Below, piece after piece: positions 1-10,627 of a stretch of 64,000 nucleotides of DNA. Both the position numbers and the translations under genes were made by a program. How positions within the stretch are numbered: position 1 is the first letter of the stretch; each line of letters begins with the position of its first letter. The notes beneath the pieces are model-generated. The model was not told where the DNA came from and ran no database searches. It saw only the letters and a program-made list of their open reading frames with translations. The DNA is taken from NCBI RefSeq assembly GCF_900172345.1, contig NZ_FWFY01000002.1, positions 434,001-498,000 of the forward strand, given 5' to 3'. This DNA is from Limimaricola soesokkakensis. GTDB lineage: Bacteria > Pseudomonadota > Alphaproteobacteria > Rhodobacterales > Rhodobacteraceae.

Positions 1-729
1 CGTGCGGGTGAGCAGCGCCTCGGTCATCTCGCGGCCCTTCTTGAGCGCCGAGCCGCCGGAATAGAATTCCTGGTCGGCAATCTCTATGCCGGCGCGGGCG
101 AGATGGCGGGTAAAGCCTTCGAAGCGTTTGCGGGCCCGGTGGTCGGCCGGCATCTTGGTGCCGAGAAAGCCGATCCGGCGATAACCCTCGCGCAGGATTG
201 CCTCGGCCATCTCGCGCCCGGCCCGCCGATGGCTGATGCCGACGCAGGCATCGATCGGCGCGCCGTCGGTATCCATGATCTCGATCACCGGGATCTCGGC
301 GCGCATCAGCATCGCCCGGCTCGCCTCGGTGTGCTCCAGCCCGGCAATGATCACCCCCGAGGGCCGCCAGGACAGCATCTCGAACAGCACCCGCTCCTCG
401 GTGTCCGGCAGGTAATCCGTCACCCCCACCACCGGCTGCAGCCCGGTCCCGGCCAGCGTCTCGGAGATGCCAGACAGCACCTCGGGAAAGACCATGTTGC
501 CAAGGCTCGGGATGATCACCGCGACCAGATTGACCCGGCTCGACGCCAGCGATCCGGCGATCCGGTTCGGCACGTAGCCCAGCTTCTTGGCGGCGGCGCG
601 CACCTTGGTCCGGGTCGCCTCGCTGACGTCGCCCTTGTTGCGCAAGACCCGGCTCACGGTCATTTCGCTCACGCCTGACGCCTCCGAGACGTCGCGGAGC
701 GTGAGGGGGCGGCGGGGCGGAATGGTCAT
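1..729 (-). CDS. LacI-family transcriptional regulator (3' end off the window)
   Basis: The first 243 codons read from an ATG at 729 and run off the left edge. Residues 9-55 form a LacI helix-turn-helix: LTLRDVSEASGVSEMTVSRV is followed by a hinge-helix region ending near LASSRVNLVAVIIP. Residues about 60 onward are a periplasmic-binding-protein-like effector domain. Family members bind a palindromic operator as dimers and release it, or bind it, on sensing a sugar or sugar acid. The subfamily resembles gluconate-type repressors, but no target operon lies in the window, so the ligand is unknown. The gene is divergent from the tRNA gene to its right. Family is certain; ligand is not assigned. 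Confidence 0.9.
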   Translation of the reverse strand, partial: MTIPPRRPLTLRDVSEASGVSEMTVSRVLRNKGDVSEATRTKVRAAAKKLGYVPNRIAGSLASSRVNLVAVIIPSLGNMVFPEVLSGISETLAGTGLQPVVGVTDYLPDTEERVLFEMLSWRPSGVIIAGLEHTEASRAMLMRAEIPVIEIMDTDGAPIDACVGISHRRAGREMAEAILREGYRRIGFLGTKMPADHRARKRFEGFTRHLARAGIEIADQEFYSGGSALKKGREMTEALLTRT

Positions 730-835
730 GGCAACGGGTCCGGTGGGGGAGAACGGAACGAGCTATAGGATGCGACGCCGGGCTTGTCCAAGCGACGTTG
801 ACGGGCCCGGCAAAGCCGGGCATGGAAGGGGCCGT

Positions 836-912
836 GGCCCCGTGGCTCAACTGGATAGAGCAATCCCCTCCTAAGGGATAGGTTGCAGGTTCGAGTCCTG
901 CCGGGGTCACCA
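836..912 (+). tRNA. tRNA-Arg (anticodon CCT)
   Basis: A full cloverleaf can be drawn. The acceptor stem is GGCCCCG (836-842) with CGGGGTC (902-908, one G-T pair). The anticodon stem is ATCCC/GGGAT (863-867/875-879) around loop CTCCTAA, which places anticodon CCT at 870-872. The T arm is GCAGG-TTCGAGT-CCTGC. The discriminator is A909 and CCA is encoded at 910-912. It reads AGG codons. No integrase or attachment-site duplicate is visible nearby. Confidence 0.97.
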
Positions 913-951
913 TGGACTGACACGATGTTCGAACTTTGTGCGGCTCCGCAC

Positions 952-975
952 GGAACCTCTTGGGTTACTGGCGTT
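952..975 (+). promoter_or_regulatory. Weak candidate ECF general-stress (EcfG-type) promoter
   Basis: GGAAC at 952-956 and CGTT at 972-975 lie upstream of the Crp/Fnr gene. The alphaproteobacterial EcfG consensus is GGAAC-N16/17-CGTT. Here the spacer is 15, one base short, so this is only a hint. No convincing sigma-70 pair was found in the same gap. Confidence 0.2.
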
Positions 976-1084
976 TATTATTACGGCGCAGTAGCACAGT
1001 ATGGCGGTTGCAAGGACGAATACGGGATGCATCCGCCGGGGCTGCGACGAGCGTCGTGCGACCGCCCGCGACGAGAAGGCGCCG

Positions 1085-1801
1085 ATGAAGGTCGAGGAAA
1101 AAGGTACACGGGGTGAAGGCAACCAGCTGCTGGCCCGGATGCCCGCAGCGCTTGCCGACCTCATGTTCGCCCATCTCGAACCCGTCAGCCTGCCGCAGGG
1201 CCTCGTGATCGAGCAGCCCAACGAACCGGTCGAGCACATCTATTTCCCGACAGGTGGCGTCATCTCCATCGTGGCGATGAACGGCGAGGGCAATGCCCAG
1301 ATCGAGGCGGGGCTGGTCGGCCGCGAGGGGATGTCGGGCACCATGGTGGTGATGGGCACCGACCGGTCGCCGCACCAGACCACGGTGCAAATCGCCGGGA
1401 CCGGCTACCGGCTCGAGGCGGACCGGCTGCGCGACGCGCTCGAGCAGGAGCCGCTGCGCGAGCGGCTGCTGCATTATTGCCATACGCTGTCGGTGCAGAC
1501 CGCGCATACCGCTCTGGCCAACGCCAAGCTCAAGCTCGATGCCCGGCTCGCGCGCTGGCTGCTGATGTGTCACGACCGGATCGACGGGGACGAGGTGATG
1601 CTGACGCATGATTTCCTGTCGATCATGCTCGGCGTGCGCCGCGCCGGCGTCACCGTGTCGCTGCACATTCTCGAAGGGCAGGGGCTGGTGCGGGCCACGC
1701 GCGGGCAGATCCGCATCCTGAACCGCCGCGGCCTCGAAGAGATGGTCGGCGGCTGCTACGGCGTGCCCGAGGCGGAATACGCGCGGCTGATGCGCGACTG
1801 A
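1085..1801 (+). CDS. Crp/Fnr-family transcriptional regulator
   Basis: A 238-residue protein. An N-terminal cyclic-nucleotide-binding-type beta barrel (about residues 15-125, with the typical PxEHIYFPTGG stretch) is followed by a dimer helix and a C-terminal winged helix near residues 165-215 (HDFLSIMLGVRRAGVTVSL). There is no Fnr-type N-terminal cysteine cluster, so it is not an oxygen-sensing Fnr. The ATG at 1085 is chosen because GAGAAGG lies five bases upstream; an open frame extends 5' but has no family resemblance. The gene is convergent with the winged-helix gene at 1836. The signal sensed is unknown. Confidence 0.85.
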   Translation: MKVEEKGTRGEGNQLLARMPAALADLMFAHLEPVSLPQGLVIEQPNEPVEHIYFPTGGVISIVAMNGEGNAQIEAGLVGREGMSGTMVVMGTDRSPHQTTVQIAGTGYRLEADRLRDALEQEPLRERLLHYCHTLSVQTAHTALANAKLKLDARLARWLLMCHDRIDGDEVMLTHDFLSIMLGVRRAGVTVSLHILEGQGLVRATRGQIRILNRRGLEEMVGGCYGVPEAEYARLMRD

Positions 1802-1835
1802 GGCAGGATCGAGAACGCGGGCCGAGGGCCCGGCC

Positions 1836-2540
1836 TCACTGCATCCGGATCACCGATTTGTCGATCGCCAGCACGTAGCCGCGCTTGGCGATGTTCTTCA
1901 CCAGAAGCTCGCTCACCAGCTGGTTGCCCAGCGTATCGCGCAACCGCTTGATCCGCGTGGCTCCGGCGGCCTCGTCGCAATCGGCGGCGGAGCGGCCCGA
2001 GATCACCGCCTCGATTTCCGAACCCGAGAGCACCTCGTCATCCATCCGGGCCTCGGCCAGCACCGACAGCGTCTCGATCGCCGCCGGCGTCAGCTTGAAC
2101 TCGAAATCGTTGAGATGCACCGCGTTCTGGTCGCGGTTGATGACGAGGCTGTTCACCTCGATGCCCTTGCGCTCGATCCGGCCCATGCGGCGGTTGAGCT
2201 GGATCAGCATCAGCAGGAACGCCACCGCCGCCACCAGCATCGCCATCGCGAAGGTCAGCAGCACGAAGATCACGAAGCGGTAGCTCGACAGCACCTCCGA
2301 AAAGGCGGTGCCCGACTGCGCGAGGATCTCAAGGAGCTTGATCTCGGCCTGCGCGGTCAGGTCGTCATTCTCGACGAAGAGCCGTTCGACCCGGGCATTG
2401 AAGGCATTGGCGTCGGGCAGGTTGACGAAGAGCAGGATCGCCGCGCCGATCAGCAACAGCGCGATTGCCGCGAGTCCCGCGGTGACGATCTTGTTGCCTG
2501 CTTGTCGCGCCTCAGTAGCGGAGGAAGTAATCGCCTGCAC
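1836..2540 (-). CDS. Membrane-anchored winged-helix protein (putative regulator)
   Basis: A 234-residue protein. There are two hydrophobic helices at about 18-37 and 88-112, with a loop of about 50 residues between them, and a basic stretch (QLNRRMGRIERK) right after the second. The inside-positive rule therefore puts both ends in the cytoplasm and the loop in the periplasm. Residues about 145-230 look like an OmpR/PhoB-type winged helix: LTPAAIETLSVLAEA, then a helix RIKRLRDTLGN and a wing ending RGYVLAID. The start is GTG at 2540, with AAGG nine bases upstream. It overlaps the small exported-protein gene upstream by 29 bases, so the two are probably co-translated. DNA binding is inferred from fold pattern only, and the target is unknown. 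Confidence 0.7.
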   Translation of the reverse strand: MQAITSSATEARQAGNKIVTAGLAAIALLLIGAAILLFVNLPDANAFNARVERLFVENDDLTAQAEIKLLEILAQSGTAFSEVLSSYRFVIFVLLTFAMAMLVAAVAFLLMLIQLNRRMGRIERKGIEVNSLVINRDQNAVHLNDFEFKLTPAAIETLSVLAEARMDDEVLSGSEIEAVISGRSAADCDEAAGATRIKRLRDTLGNQLVSELLVKNIAKRGYVLAIDKSVIRMQ

Positions 2541-2796
2541 TGTCCCGCCTTTTCTCCAGACCCTCGTCGCCGAACAGGCTCACGATGGCAAGGAGCTTCC
2601 AACCATCCGAGCCGAGCCGCGGGCGCAGTTCGTCCGCGGCGGCGTCGGGTTGGTCGCATGGCGAGGAGATTTCGGCAACGCCGTAATGCAGCCTGAGCGG
2701 ATCGTCGCGCTTGGCCTTGTAATCGGCGTAACAGGCCGCCTGCGCCGATGCGGCGCCGACGACGATGAATGAGAGGGTGAGGGCGAGGGTTTTCAT
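2512..2796 (-). CDS. Small exported protein, Rhodobacteraceae-conserved, unknown function
   Basis: A 94-residue protein with a clear signal peptide (MKTLALTLSFIVVGAASAQA) and predicted cleavage before ACYADYK. The mature part of about 74 residues has two cysteines (ACYADYK and SSPCDQ) that could form a disulfide, and ends in a compact segment with DGWKLLAIVS and AGDYFLRY. I do not know a function. The ATG at 2796 is chosen because it gives a clean signal peptide; an earlier in-frame start would bury it. Its 3' end overlaps the membrane winged-helix gene by 29 bases, suggesting a functional pair. It is divergent from the coiled-coil protein gene at 2978. Confidence 0.7.
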   Translation of the reverse strand: MKTLALTLSFIVVGAASAQAACYADYKAKRDDPLRLHYGVAEISSPCDQPDAAADELRPRLGSDGWKLLAIVSLFGDEGLEKRRDSAGDYFLRY

Positions 2797-2829
2797 GGGC
2801 TTCACCATGCGGCGCGGCCCGGCGCTATT

Positions 2830-2862
2830 CAATAACGCGCCCCGCGGGACGCCGCGTTATTG
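2830..2862. repeat. Inverted repeat in a divergent promoter region
   Basis: CAATAACGCG (2830-2839) and CGCGTTATTG (2853-2862) are perfect 10-bp inverted arms separated by 13 bp. Arm centres are about 23 bp apart, close to two helical turns. The repeat sits between the divergent starts at 2796 and 2978. It could be an operator or a hairpin; the protein that would bind is not known. Confidence 0.6.
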
Positions 2863-2977
2863 CCTGACGGAGCAATCGGCCCAACTTTGCCTCACAAGAC
2901 CTGCCTCCACCCGGCCCCGCACGATCGGCCGGCAGCAGGGTATTCGCTCCGCCGGGAGCCGCATGACGGAGACCGAC

Positions 2978-3982
2978 ATGGCACGACGCCTCATCGCCGC
3001 AACGCTTTCGCTATCGCTCGGGCTGTCCGGCCTCGCCCCCGCGCCGGTCATGGCGCAGGACGACAATGCGAGCATGGGCCGGCTGATCGGCGGGCTGGTG
3101 GCGCTCGGCGTAATCGGTGCCGCCGCCAAGCAGCAGCGCGACAAGGACAAGGAGCGCGCCGAGAAGAAGGCCAAGGCCGCCGAGAAGGAGGCCAAGGAGG
3201 AGCGCAAGGAGGCACGCAAGGCTGCCAAGGAAGAGCGCAAGGAAGCCGAGAAGCGCCTGAAGCGCGAGCTGGAGCGCCGCGAAGAGGAAGAAGAGCGCGA
3301 AAGCGAGTCCGATGTCCGCACCCGCGCGGCGCTGGGCGCCTTGAGCGCGATCATCGCCGGGCAGGGCGGGGGCTCCGGGATCGAAGCCATCGCGCGCGAG
3401 TTCGGGCTCGATCTGAGCGATCCGCAGGCCGAGGCCCGGGCCCAGGCCGAAGCGCAGGCCCGCGCCGAGGCAGTCGCGCGCGAAGAGGCCCTGGCGGCCG
3501 AACGCGAACGCGCCGAAACCGAGGCCCGCCGCGCCGAGATTGTGCGCCAGGCCGAGGAGGCCCGGCTCGCCGAGATCGCCCGGGCCGCCGAAGAGCGGCG
3601 CCGCGCCGAGGCGCGTGCCCGGCTCGAAGCGCAGGGAAGCCCGGTGGCCCCGGCACCCGAGGCGCTGCCGCCGATACCGCGCGACGAGGTGACCCCGGAT
3701 CTGCTGCGCGACTGGAAGCCGGCCACGACCTCTGCGCAGACCCTGCCCGAGACGACCACCCCGGTCGCCACGGGAGAGATTCCCTTCGCCTGCCTGCGCC
3801 GGCAGCAAAGCGGCTTCGAATCCGCCTCGCTGGTCGATGGCGACTGCCTCGACGATTACCCGGTGCTGGCCCGCAGCTTTCCGCTCGATTGCGCCGTGAC
3901 GGGCCGCGAGGAGGGCCGGATCACCTCCGGCTACGACACGCAGTGCCTGCGCGATCGCGGCTACAGAATTGCCGTCCGGTAA
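2978..3982 (+). CDS. Exported Ala/Glu/Arg-rich coiled-coil protein, unknown function
   Basis: A 334-residue protein. A signal peptide (MARRLIAATLSLSLGLSG..., cleaved about AQ-DD) is followed by a glycine-rich segment. Then come a highly charged Lys/Glu coiled coil at about 50-112, a short hydrophobic/Gly region, and a second coil rich in AEA/ARAEA repeats at about 145-215. A Pro-rich linker leads to a C-terminal domain with four cysteines (FACLRR, GDCLDD, LDCAV, QCLRD) that probably form two disulfides. The ATG at 2978 is preceded by GGAG with six-base spacing. I see no enzyme motif. It may span the periplasm or brace the envelope, but that is inference. Confidence 0.7.
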   Translation: MARRLIAATLSLSLGLSGLAPAPVMAQDDNASMGRLIGGLVALGVIGAAAKQQRDKDKERAEKKAKAAEKEAKEERKEARKAAKEERKEAEKRLKRELERREEEEERESESDVRTRAALGALSAIIAGQGGGSGIEAIAREFGLDLSDPQAEARAQAEAQARAEAVAREEALAAERERAETEARRAEIVRQAEEARLAEIARAAEERRRAEARARLEAQGSPVAPAPEALPPIPRDEVTPDLLRDWKPATTSAQTLPETTTPVATGEIPFACLRRQQSGFESASLVDGDCLDDYPVLARSFPLDCAVTGREEGRITSGYDTQCLRDRGYRIAVR

Positions 3983-4031
3983 AACGGTCGAGCAGAGATG
4001 CGGCTCTTGCCCCAGTTGCCGCATCGCCCCC

Positions 4032-4070
4032 GGGGGTGGAAGCTTGGCTTCCACCCCCTAATCATTTTTT
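4032..4070 (+). terminator. Rho-independent terminator
   Basis: A perfect 11-bp stem, GGGGGTGGAAG (4032-4042) with CTTCCACCCCC (4048-4058), has a 5-base loop and is followed by TAATCATTTTTT. It ends transcription of the coiled-coil protein gene before rnhB. Confidence 0.9.
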
Positions 4071-4177
4071 CCCGGTGGCCCTGGTGACGAGTGGGGGGCG
4101 GCGGTGTCCTTGTGCCCCGCCCCTGTTTTCCCGATGCGGCCCTTGATCGCCGGTCGCCGTCGCGCCAGAACCCCCGC

Positions 4178-4805
4178 ATGCCACCCGATTTCACAGCAGA
4201 GACCACCGCCCGCACCCGCGGGCTCGTCCGCATCTGCGGCGTCGACGAGGTGGGGCGCGGCCCGCTCGCCGGCCCGGTCACCGCCGCTGCGGTGATTCTC
4301 GATCCCGAGCGCATTCCCGAAGGGCTCGACGATTCGAAGCGGCTCACTGCGCGTCGTCGGCTCGCTTTGGCCACCGAGATCGCGGCGGTGGCCGAGGTTT
4401 CGATCGCCCATGCGAGCGTCGAGGAAATCGAGAGCCACAACATCTTGCGCGCGTCGCATCTGGCGATGGTCCGCGCCGTGGCCGGCCTTTCGGCACCGCC
4501 CTGCCACGTGCTTATCGACGGCAACATGGTGCCGCGCGGCTTGGAGTACCCGAACGAAACCATGGTGGGCGGCGATGCGCGGTCGCTGTCGATCGCCGCG
4601 GCCTCGATCGTCGCCAAGGTGGCGCGCGACCGGATCATGGCGGAGTTGGCGCTGCGCCATCCGGGCTATGGCTGGGAGCGGAACTCCGGCTATGGAACGG
4701 CCCAACACATGGCGGCGCTACTGGATCTGGGGGTGACGCCTCATCATAGACGTGGCTTCAAACCCATCCACAACATCTTGTATCAACCCGCAATCGCAAC
4801 CGACT

Positions 4806-4807
<2 letters not shown>
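4178..4807 (+). CDS. rnhB: Ribonuclease HII
   Basis: Removes RNA from RNA-DNA hybrids, including single ribonucleotides left in DNA, in the cytoplasm. The 209 residues have the RNase HII signature [14 protein letters not shown] (Asp and Glu catalytic), then LIDGN and the conserved block [15 protein letters not shown], ending with the GYGT/HHRRGF region. Length matches the family. The ATG at 4178 is chosen because family homology begins about 20 residues later; an upstream in-frame start adds only low-complexity sequence. It lies directly upstream of ccrM in the same direction, an arrangement seen in related alphaproteobacteria. The stop codon overlaps a GATTC site. Confidence 0.95.
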
Positions 4808-7146
<2,339 letters not shown>

Positions 7147-7156
7147 GCGCGAGAGC

Positions 7157-8233
7157 CTAGCCCGCCGCTCCGGGCCGCTCAACGGCGAGATGCGGCGTCG
7201 CCACGTCGTGCACCTTGCGCATCAGCGTCGGCAGGGCGGCGGGGCGGAACGCCTCGGCCGCGACGAAATGCCCGCGCTCGGGATTGGTGGGCGGCAGTTC
7301 CGCCACCATCACGGTCAGGGTCAGCGCGAAATGGGTGAAGACATGCACGGCCTCGCCCGCCTCGCGCCAATCGGCGGGGGCTGGCGGCGCGGGTTCGGGC
7401 GCCTGCGTCCAGTCCGATCCGGGAAAGCCCAGCATGCCGCCCAGAAGCCCCTTGTCGGGCCGGGTTTCCATGAGCCAAGCACCGTCGGCGCGCCGTCCGA
7501 CATAGGCATAGCCGCGGCGTTGCGGTTTGGCCTTCTTCGGGGCCTTCACCGGGCGCTCGCCCTGCGTGCCGCGCTGCCTCGCGAGGCAAGGATCACGCAG
7601 CGGGCAGATGCCGCAGGCCGGGTTGCGTGGCGTGCAGATCGTCGCGCCGAGATCCATCACCGCCTGCGCGTGATCGCCGGGGCGGTCGCGCGGTGTCAGC
7701 CGGGCGGCATGGGCGGTGAGTTCGGGCTTGGCTGCGGGCAAGGGCGTGGCGACGTCGAAGAGCCGTGACATGACCCGCTCCACATTGCCGTCCACCACCG
7801 TCTCGGCCCGGTCGAAGGCGATCGCGGCGATGGCGGCGGCGGTATAGGGGCCGATGCCCGGAAGCGCGATCAGCGCGTCATGCGTGTCCGGGAACCGGCC
7901 ACCGTGATCGGCCACCACGGCGCGGGCGCATTTCAGGAGGTTGCGGGCCCGGGCGTAATAGCCGAGCCCCGCCCATTCGGCCATCACCTCCGAATCCTCG
8001 GCCGCCGCGAGATCGGCCACGCTCGGCCACAGCGCGACGAAGCGGTCGTGGTACTTCTTCACCGCGGCCACGGTGGTCTGCTGCAGCATCACCTCGGACA
8101 GCCAGACGCTGTAGGGGTCGGGACGCGTGCCCGCCAGCTTTTCGGCCGGCCCGGTGCGCCACGGCATGGTCCGGGCGTAGCGGTCGTACCAGTCGCGCAG
8201 CGCCTTGGTCATTTCGGTCTCGGTCACGCGCAT
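7157..8233 (-). CDS. mutY: A/G-specific adenine DNA glycosylase
   Basis: Removes adenine mispaired with 8-oxoguanine in base-excision repair. The 358 residues contain the helix-hairpin-helix LPGIGPYTAAAIAAIAF with catalytic Asp148 in VDGN. Catalytic Glu47 is in SEVMLQQTTV, and the [4Fe-4S] loop CTPRNPACGICPLRDPC has the C-X6-C-X2-C-X5-C spacing. The C-terminal third is the NUDIX-like 8-oxoG recognition domain. The start at 8233 (MRVTETEMTK) is chosen to fit the divergent promoter; MTKALRD at 8212 is an alternative. Divergent from dciA. Confidence 0.95.
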   Translation of the reverse strand: MRVTETEMTKALRDWYDRYARTMPWRTGPAEKLAGTRPDPYSVWLSEVMLQQTTVAAVKKYHDRFVALWPSVADLAAAEDSEVMAEWAGLGYYARARNLLKCARAVVADHGGRFPDTHDALIALPGIGPYTAAAIAAIAFDRAETVVDGNVERVMSRLFDVATPLPAAKPELTAHAARLTPRDRPGDHAQAVMDLGATICTPRNPACGICPLRDPCLARQRGTQGERPVKAPKKAKPQRRGYAYVGRRADGAWLMETRPDKGLLGGMLGFPGSDWTQAPEPAPPAPADWREAGEAVHVFTHFALTLTVMVAELPPTNPERGHFVAAEAFRPAALPTLMRKVHDVATPHLAVERPGAAG

Positions 8234-8279
8234 CCCCTCTGGTCCGGCCCCCGCCCGATCTAGTAGGATGGGCGCTGTC

Positions 8280-8789
8280 ATGAAACAGCGACGCACCTCC
8301 ACCACACGCGGATTTGCGCAGGCCTCGGGCCTGTTGCAGTCGCGCATCCGCGGCGCCTCCGAGGCACGCGGCTTTGCCGTCACGCGGCTTCTGACCCATT
8401 GGGCCGAGATCGTCGGCGAAGATACGGCGCGGATCGCGCAGCCGGTGAAGATCGGCTATGGCCGCGACGGTCTGGGCGCGACGCTGACGCTTCTGACCAC
8501 CGGCGCGCAGGCGCCGATGTTGTCGATGCAGGCCGAGACGATCCGCGAGCGGGTCAATGCCTGCTACGGCTACCGCGCCATCTCCAAGGTGCGGATCACC
8601 CAGACCGCGCCGACGGGATTCGCCGATGGCCAAGCGGCCTTCGCGCCCGCCCCCAAAGCGGCGCCGCGCGCGCCGGACCCCGAGGTGCAGGCGCAGGCGG
8701 CGAAGACCGCCGAGGGTGTCGGGGACACGGAATTGCGACTTGCGCTCGAGGCCTTGGCTGCCAATGTCCTGTCCAAACGTCGGAATTAA
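8280..8789 (+). CDS. DUF721 / DciA-like protein
   Basis: A 169-residue protein of the DUF721 family, whose members with the DciA domain help load the replicative helicase DnaB in bacteria that lack DnaC. The N-terminal 100 residues contain the family pattern, including LTHWAEIVGEDTARIAQPVK and the later NACYGYRAISKVRI. The C-terminal part is an Ala/Pro-rich linker and a short helix. The ATG at 8280 is preferred; another in-frame ATG at 8268 would add four residues. It is followed after 13 bases by the DsbA-like gene. The family is clear; a DciA role in this organism is inferred. Confidence 0.8.
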   Translation: MKQRRTSTTRGFAQASGLLQSRIRGASEARGFAVTRLLTHWAEIVGEDTARIAQPVKIGYGRDGLGATLTLLTTGAQAPMLSMQAETIRERVNACYGYRAISKVRITQTAPTGFADGQAAFAPAPKAAPRAPDPEVQAQAAKTAEGVGDTELRLALEALAANVLSKRRN

Positions 8790-8802
8790 GACAGGACACC
8801 GC

Positions 8803-9639
8803 ATGAAACTCGCAAGCTCCACCATCGCCCTGACCGCCGCGCTGGGCTGGATGGCCCTCGCCGCCCCGCTCTCGGCGCAGGAGGCCACCGAGACCGAGAC
8901 CGAGACAACCGCCGAGACTACGGCTGAGGAGACCAGCGCAGAGGCCGAGGCCGGGACCGAGGAAGCCGACGCAGCGGCCGAGGCTGAGACCGAAGCCGCA
9001 ACGGAGATGGAGGCCGAAGCTGAAAGCGCCGAAACCGAAATCGAAGCGGAAGCCGGCGCCGAGGCCGAAACCGGGACGGCAACTGCCTCCGACGAGGATG
9101 CCGCCCCGGCCGAGGACGGCATCGTCGAGATGGTGCAGGGCGCCGAGGACGCGCCGGTCACGGTGATGGAATACGCCTCCTACACCTGCCCGCATTGCGC
9201 GAATTGGCACGAGACCAGCTATCCGCAGCTCAAGGACTACATTGACGAGGGTAAGGTGCGCTTCGTCTATCGCGAGGTGTATTTCGACCGGCCCGGCCTC
9301 TGGGCCTCGATGATCGCGCGTTGCGGCGGCGAGCAGAAGTTCTTCGGCATCTCCGACATGCTCTACGAGCAGCAGCGCGACTGGGCAGCCGGCGGCGACC
9401 CGGCGGCGATCGCCGCGAAGCTGCGCGAGATCGGCCTCAAGGCCGGGCTCGATGAGGCGCAGCTCGAGGCCTGCCTGACCGATGGCGGCAAGGCGCAGGA
9501 GCTGGTGAGCTGGTTCGAAGAAAACGCCAAGGCGGACGATATCACGTCGACGCCCACGTTCCTGATCAATGGCGAGAAGCACTCGAACATGGCCTGGGCC
9601 GACATGGCCGAGATCATCGACGGGCTTATCGAGGAGTAA
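8803..9639 (+). CDS. DsbA-family thiol:disulfide oxidoreductase with acidic linker
   Basis: An exported thioredoxin-fold protein of 278 residues. A signal peptide ends at about LSAQ. Residues about 25-105 are an unusual Glu/Ala/Thr-rich low-complexity stretch. The DsbA-like domain then begins with the active site [10 protein letters not shown] (CPHC, as in E. coli DsbA) and ends with the cis-proline loop [11 protein letters not shown]. It probably introduces or shuffles disulfides in periplasmic proteins. AGGAC stands about six bases before the ATG. It is convergent with lpxK, overlapping it by 14 bases. The acidic linker is not part of the standard fold. Confidence 0.88.
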   Translation: MKLASSTIALTAALGWMALAAPLSAQEATETETETTAETTAEETSAEAEAGTEEADAAAEAETEAATEMEAEAESAETEIEAEAGAEAETGTATASDEDAAPAEDGIVEMVQGAEDAPVTVMEYASYTCPHCANWHETSYPQLKDYIDEGKVRFVYREVYFDRPGLWASMIARCGGEQKFFGISDMLYEQQRDWAAGGDPAAIAAKLREIGLKAGLDEAQLEACLTDGGKAQELVSWFEENAKADDITSTPTFLINGEKHSNMAWADMAEIIDGLIEE

Positions 9640-10627
9640 GCCCCAGCCGGTCCAGCGCGGCGTCGAGCGGGGCGGTATCGCCCCATTCGAGCCGCACCGG
9701 CAGGGTCAGTACCTTGGATCTGAAGGAGGCGGGCAGGCGCACCGCGTCCTTTTCCGTCGTCACCAGCTGCGCCGGCAGGGCGCGCGCCTCCTGTTCGAGC
9801 CGCGCCATCAGCGCCGGTGTCAGCGGCTGGTGATCGCCCAAGGCCTCGGCCCGGCGCAGATCGGCACCAAGTCCCTTGAGCGTCGCGAAGAACTTTTCCG
9901 GGTGACCGATGCCGGCAAAGGCGAGCACCGGCATCCGCTCCCACACCATGCCGGTCATCAGCGGCGCAAGACGGCCCGTCAGATGCGGCAGACCGGCCAG
10001 CTGCGCGCCCCAGCGCTCGGAGAAGCGGGCCTGCTGCGCCGCGCCGCCGATCGAGAGCACCATGTCGGCGCGCGCTAGCCCGGCGGGGACCGGCTCGCGC
10101 AGCGGCCCGGCCGGGATCACCCGGCCATTGCCGAAGCCGCGCGCGGCATCCACCACCACGATCGAGAGATCCTTGTCGAGCGCCGGGTTCTGGAAGCCGT
10201 CGTCGAGGATCAGCGCCCGCGCGCCCGCGGCCACCGCCGCCTGTGCCCCCGCGGCGCGGTCTCGCGCGACCCAGACCGGGCCGAAGGCCGCGAGAAGCAG
10301 CGGCTCGTCTCCGACCTCATCCGCCGCATGGCGGCGCTCATCGACCCGGACCGGTCCTTCCAGCCGTCCGCCATGGCCCCGGCTCACCACATGGGCCTCG
10401 ATGCCGCGTTCGACGAGGCGCTGCATCAGCGCGATGGCGGTCGGCGTCTTGCCGGTACCGCCGGCGTTGAGATTGCCGACGCAGATCACCGGCACCGGCG
10501 CGCGCCAGCCGGGCCGCGCGACCCGCCGCGCGGTGGCCGTGGCATAGAGCGCTGCGAGCGGCGCCAGCGCGCGGGCGCGCGGTCCGGGTCGCGCCGGGTC
10601 GCCATCCCAGAAGGCCGGCGCCCTCAT
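9626..10627 (-). CDS. lpxK: Tetraacyldisaccharide 4'-kinase
   Basis: Phosphorylates the lipid A disaccharide precursor at the 4' position, at the inner face of the cytoplasmic membrane. The 333 residues have the P-loop [17 protein letters not shown] near residue 52, followed by SRGHGG and the [19 protein letters not shown] block (LDDGFQ signature). The ATG at 10627 overlaps the waaA stop by one base (TGATG), so the genes are translationally coupled. It is the last gene of the pmbA-cysQ-DUF4170-waaA-lpxK string. Confidence 0.95.
   Translation of the reverse strand: MRAPAFWDGDPARPGPRARALAPLAALYATATARRVARPGWRAPVPVICVGNLNAGGTGKTPTAIALMQRLVERGIEAHVVSRGHGGRLEGPVRVDERRHAADEVGDEPLLLAAFGPVWVARDRAAGAQAAVAAGARALILDDGFQNPALDKDLSIVVVDAARGFGNGRVIPAGPLREPVPAGLARADMVLSIGGAAQQARFSERWGAQLAGLPHLTGRLAPLMTGMVWERMPVLAFAGIGHPEKFFATLKGLGADLRRAEALGDHQPLTPALMARLEQEARALPAQLVTTEKDAVRLPASFRSKVLTLPVRLEWGDTAPLDAALDRLGLTPR

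Noticed and set aside
836-912. tRNA-Arg as an integration site of a genomic island
   Set aside because: No integrase, no repeated tRNA 3' end and no change in gene type or composition is seen on either side.
726-923. 65-codon frame on the minus strand over the tRNA gene
   Set aside because: It is the reverse complement of tRNA-Arg and flanks. Such frames are common false proteins in databases.
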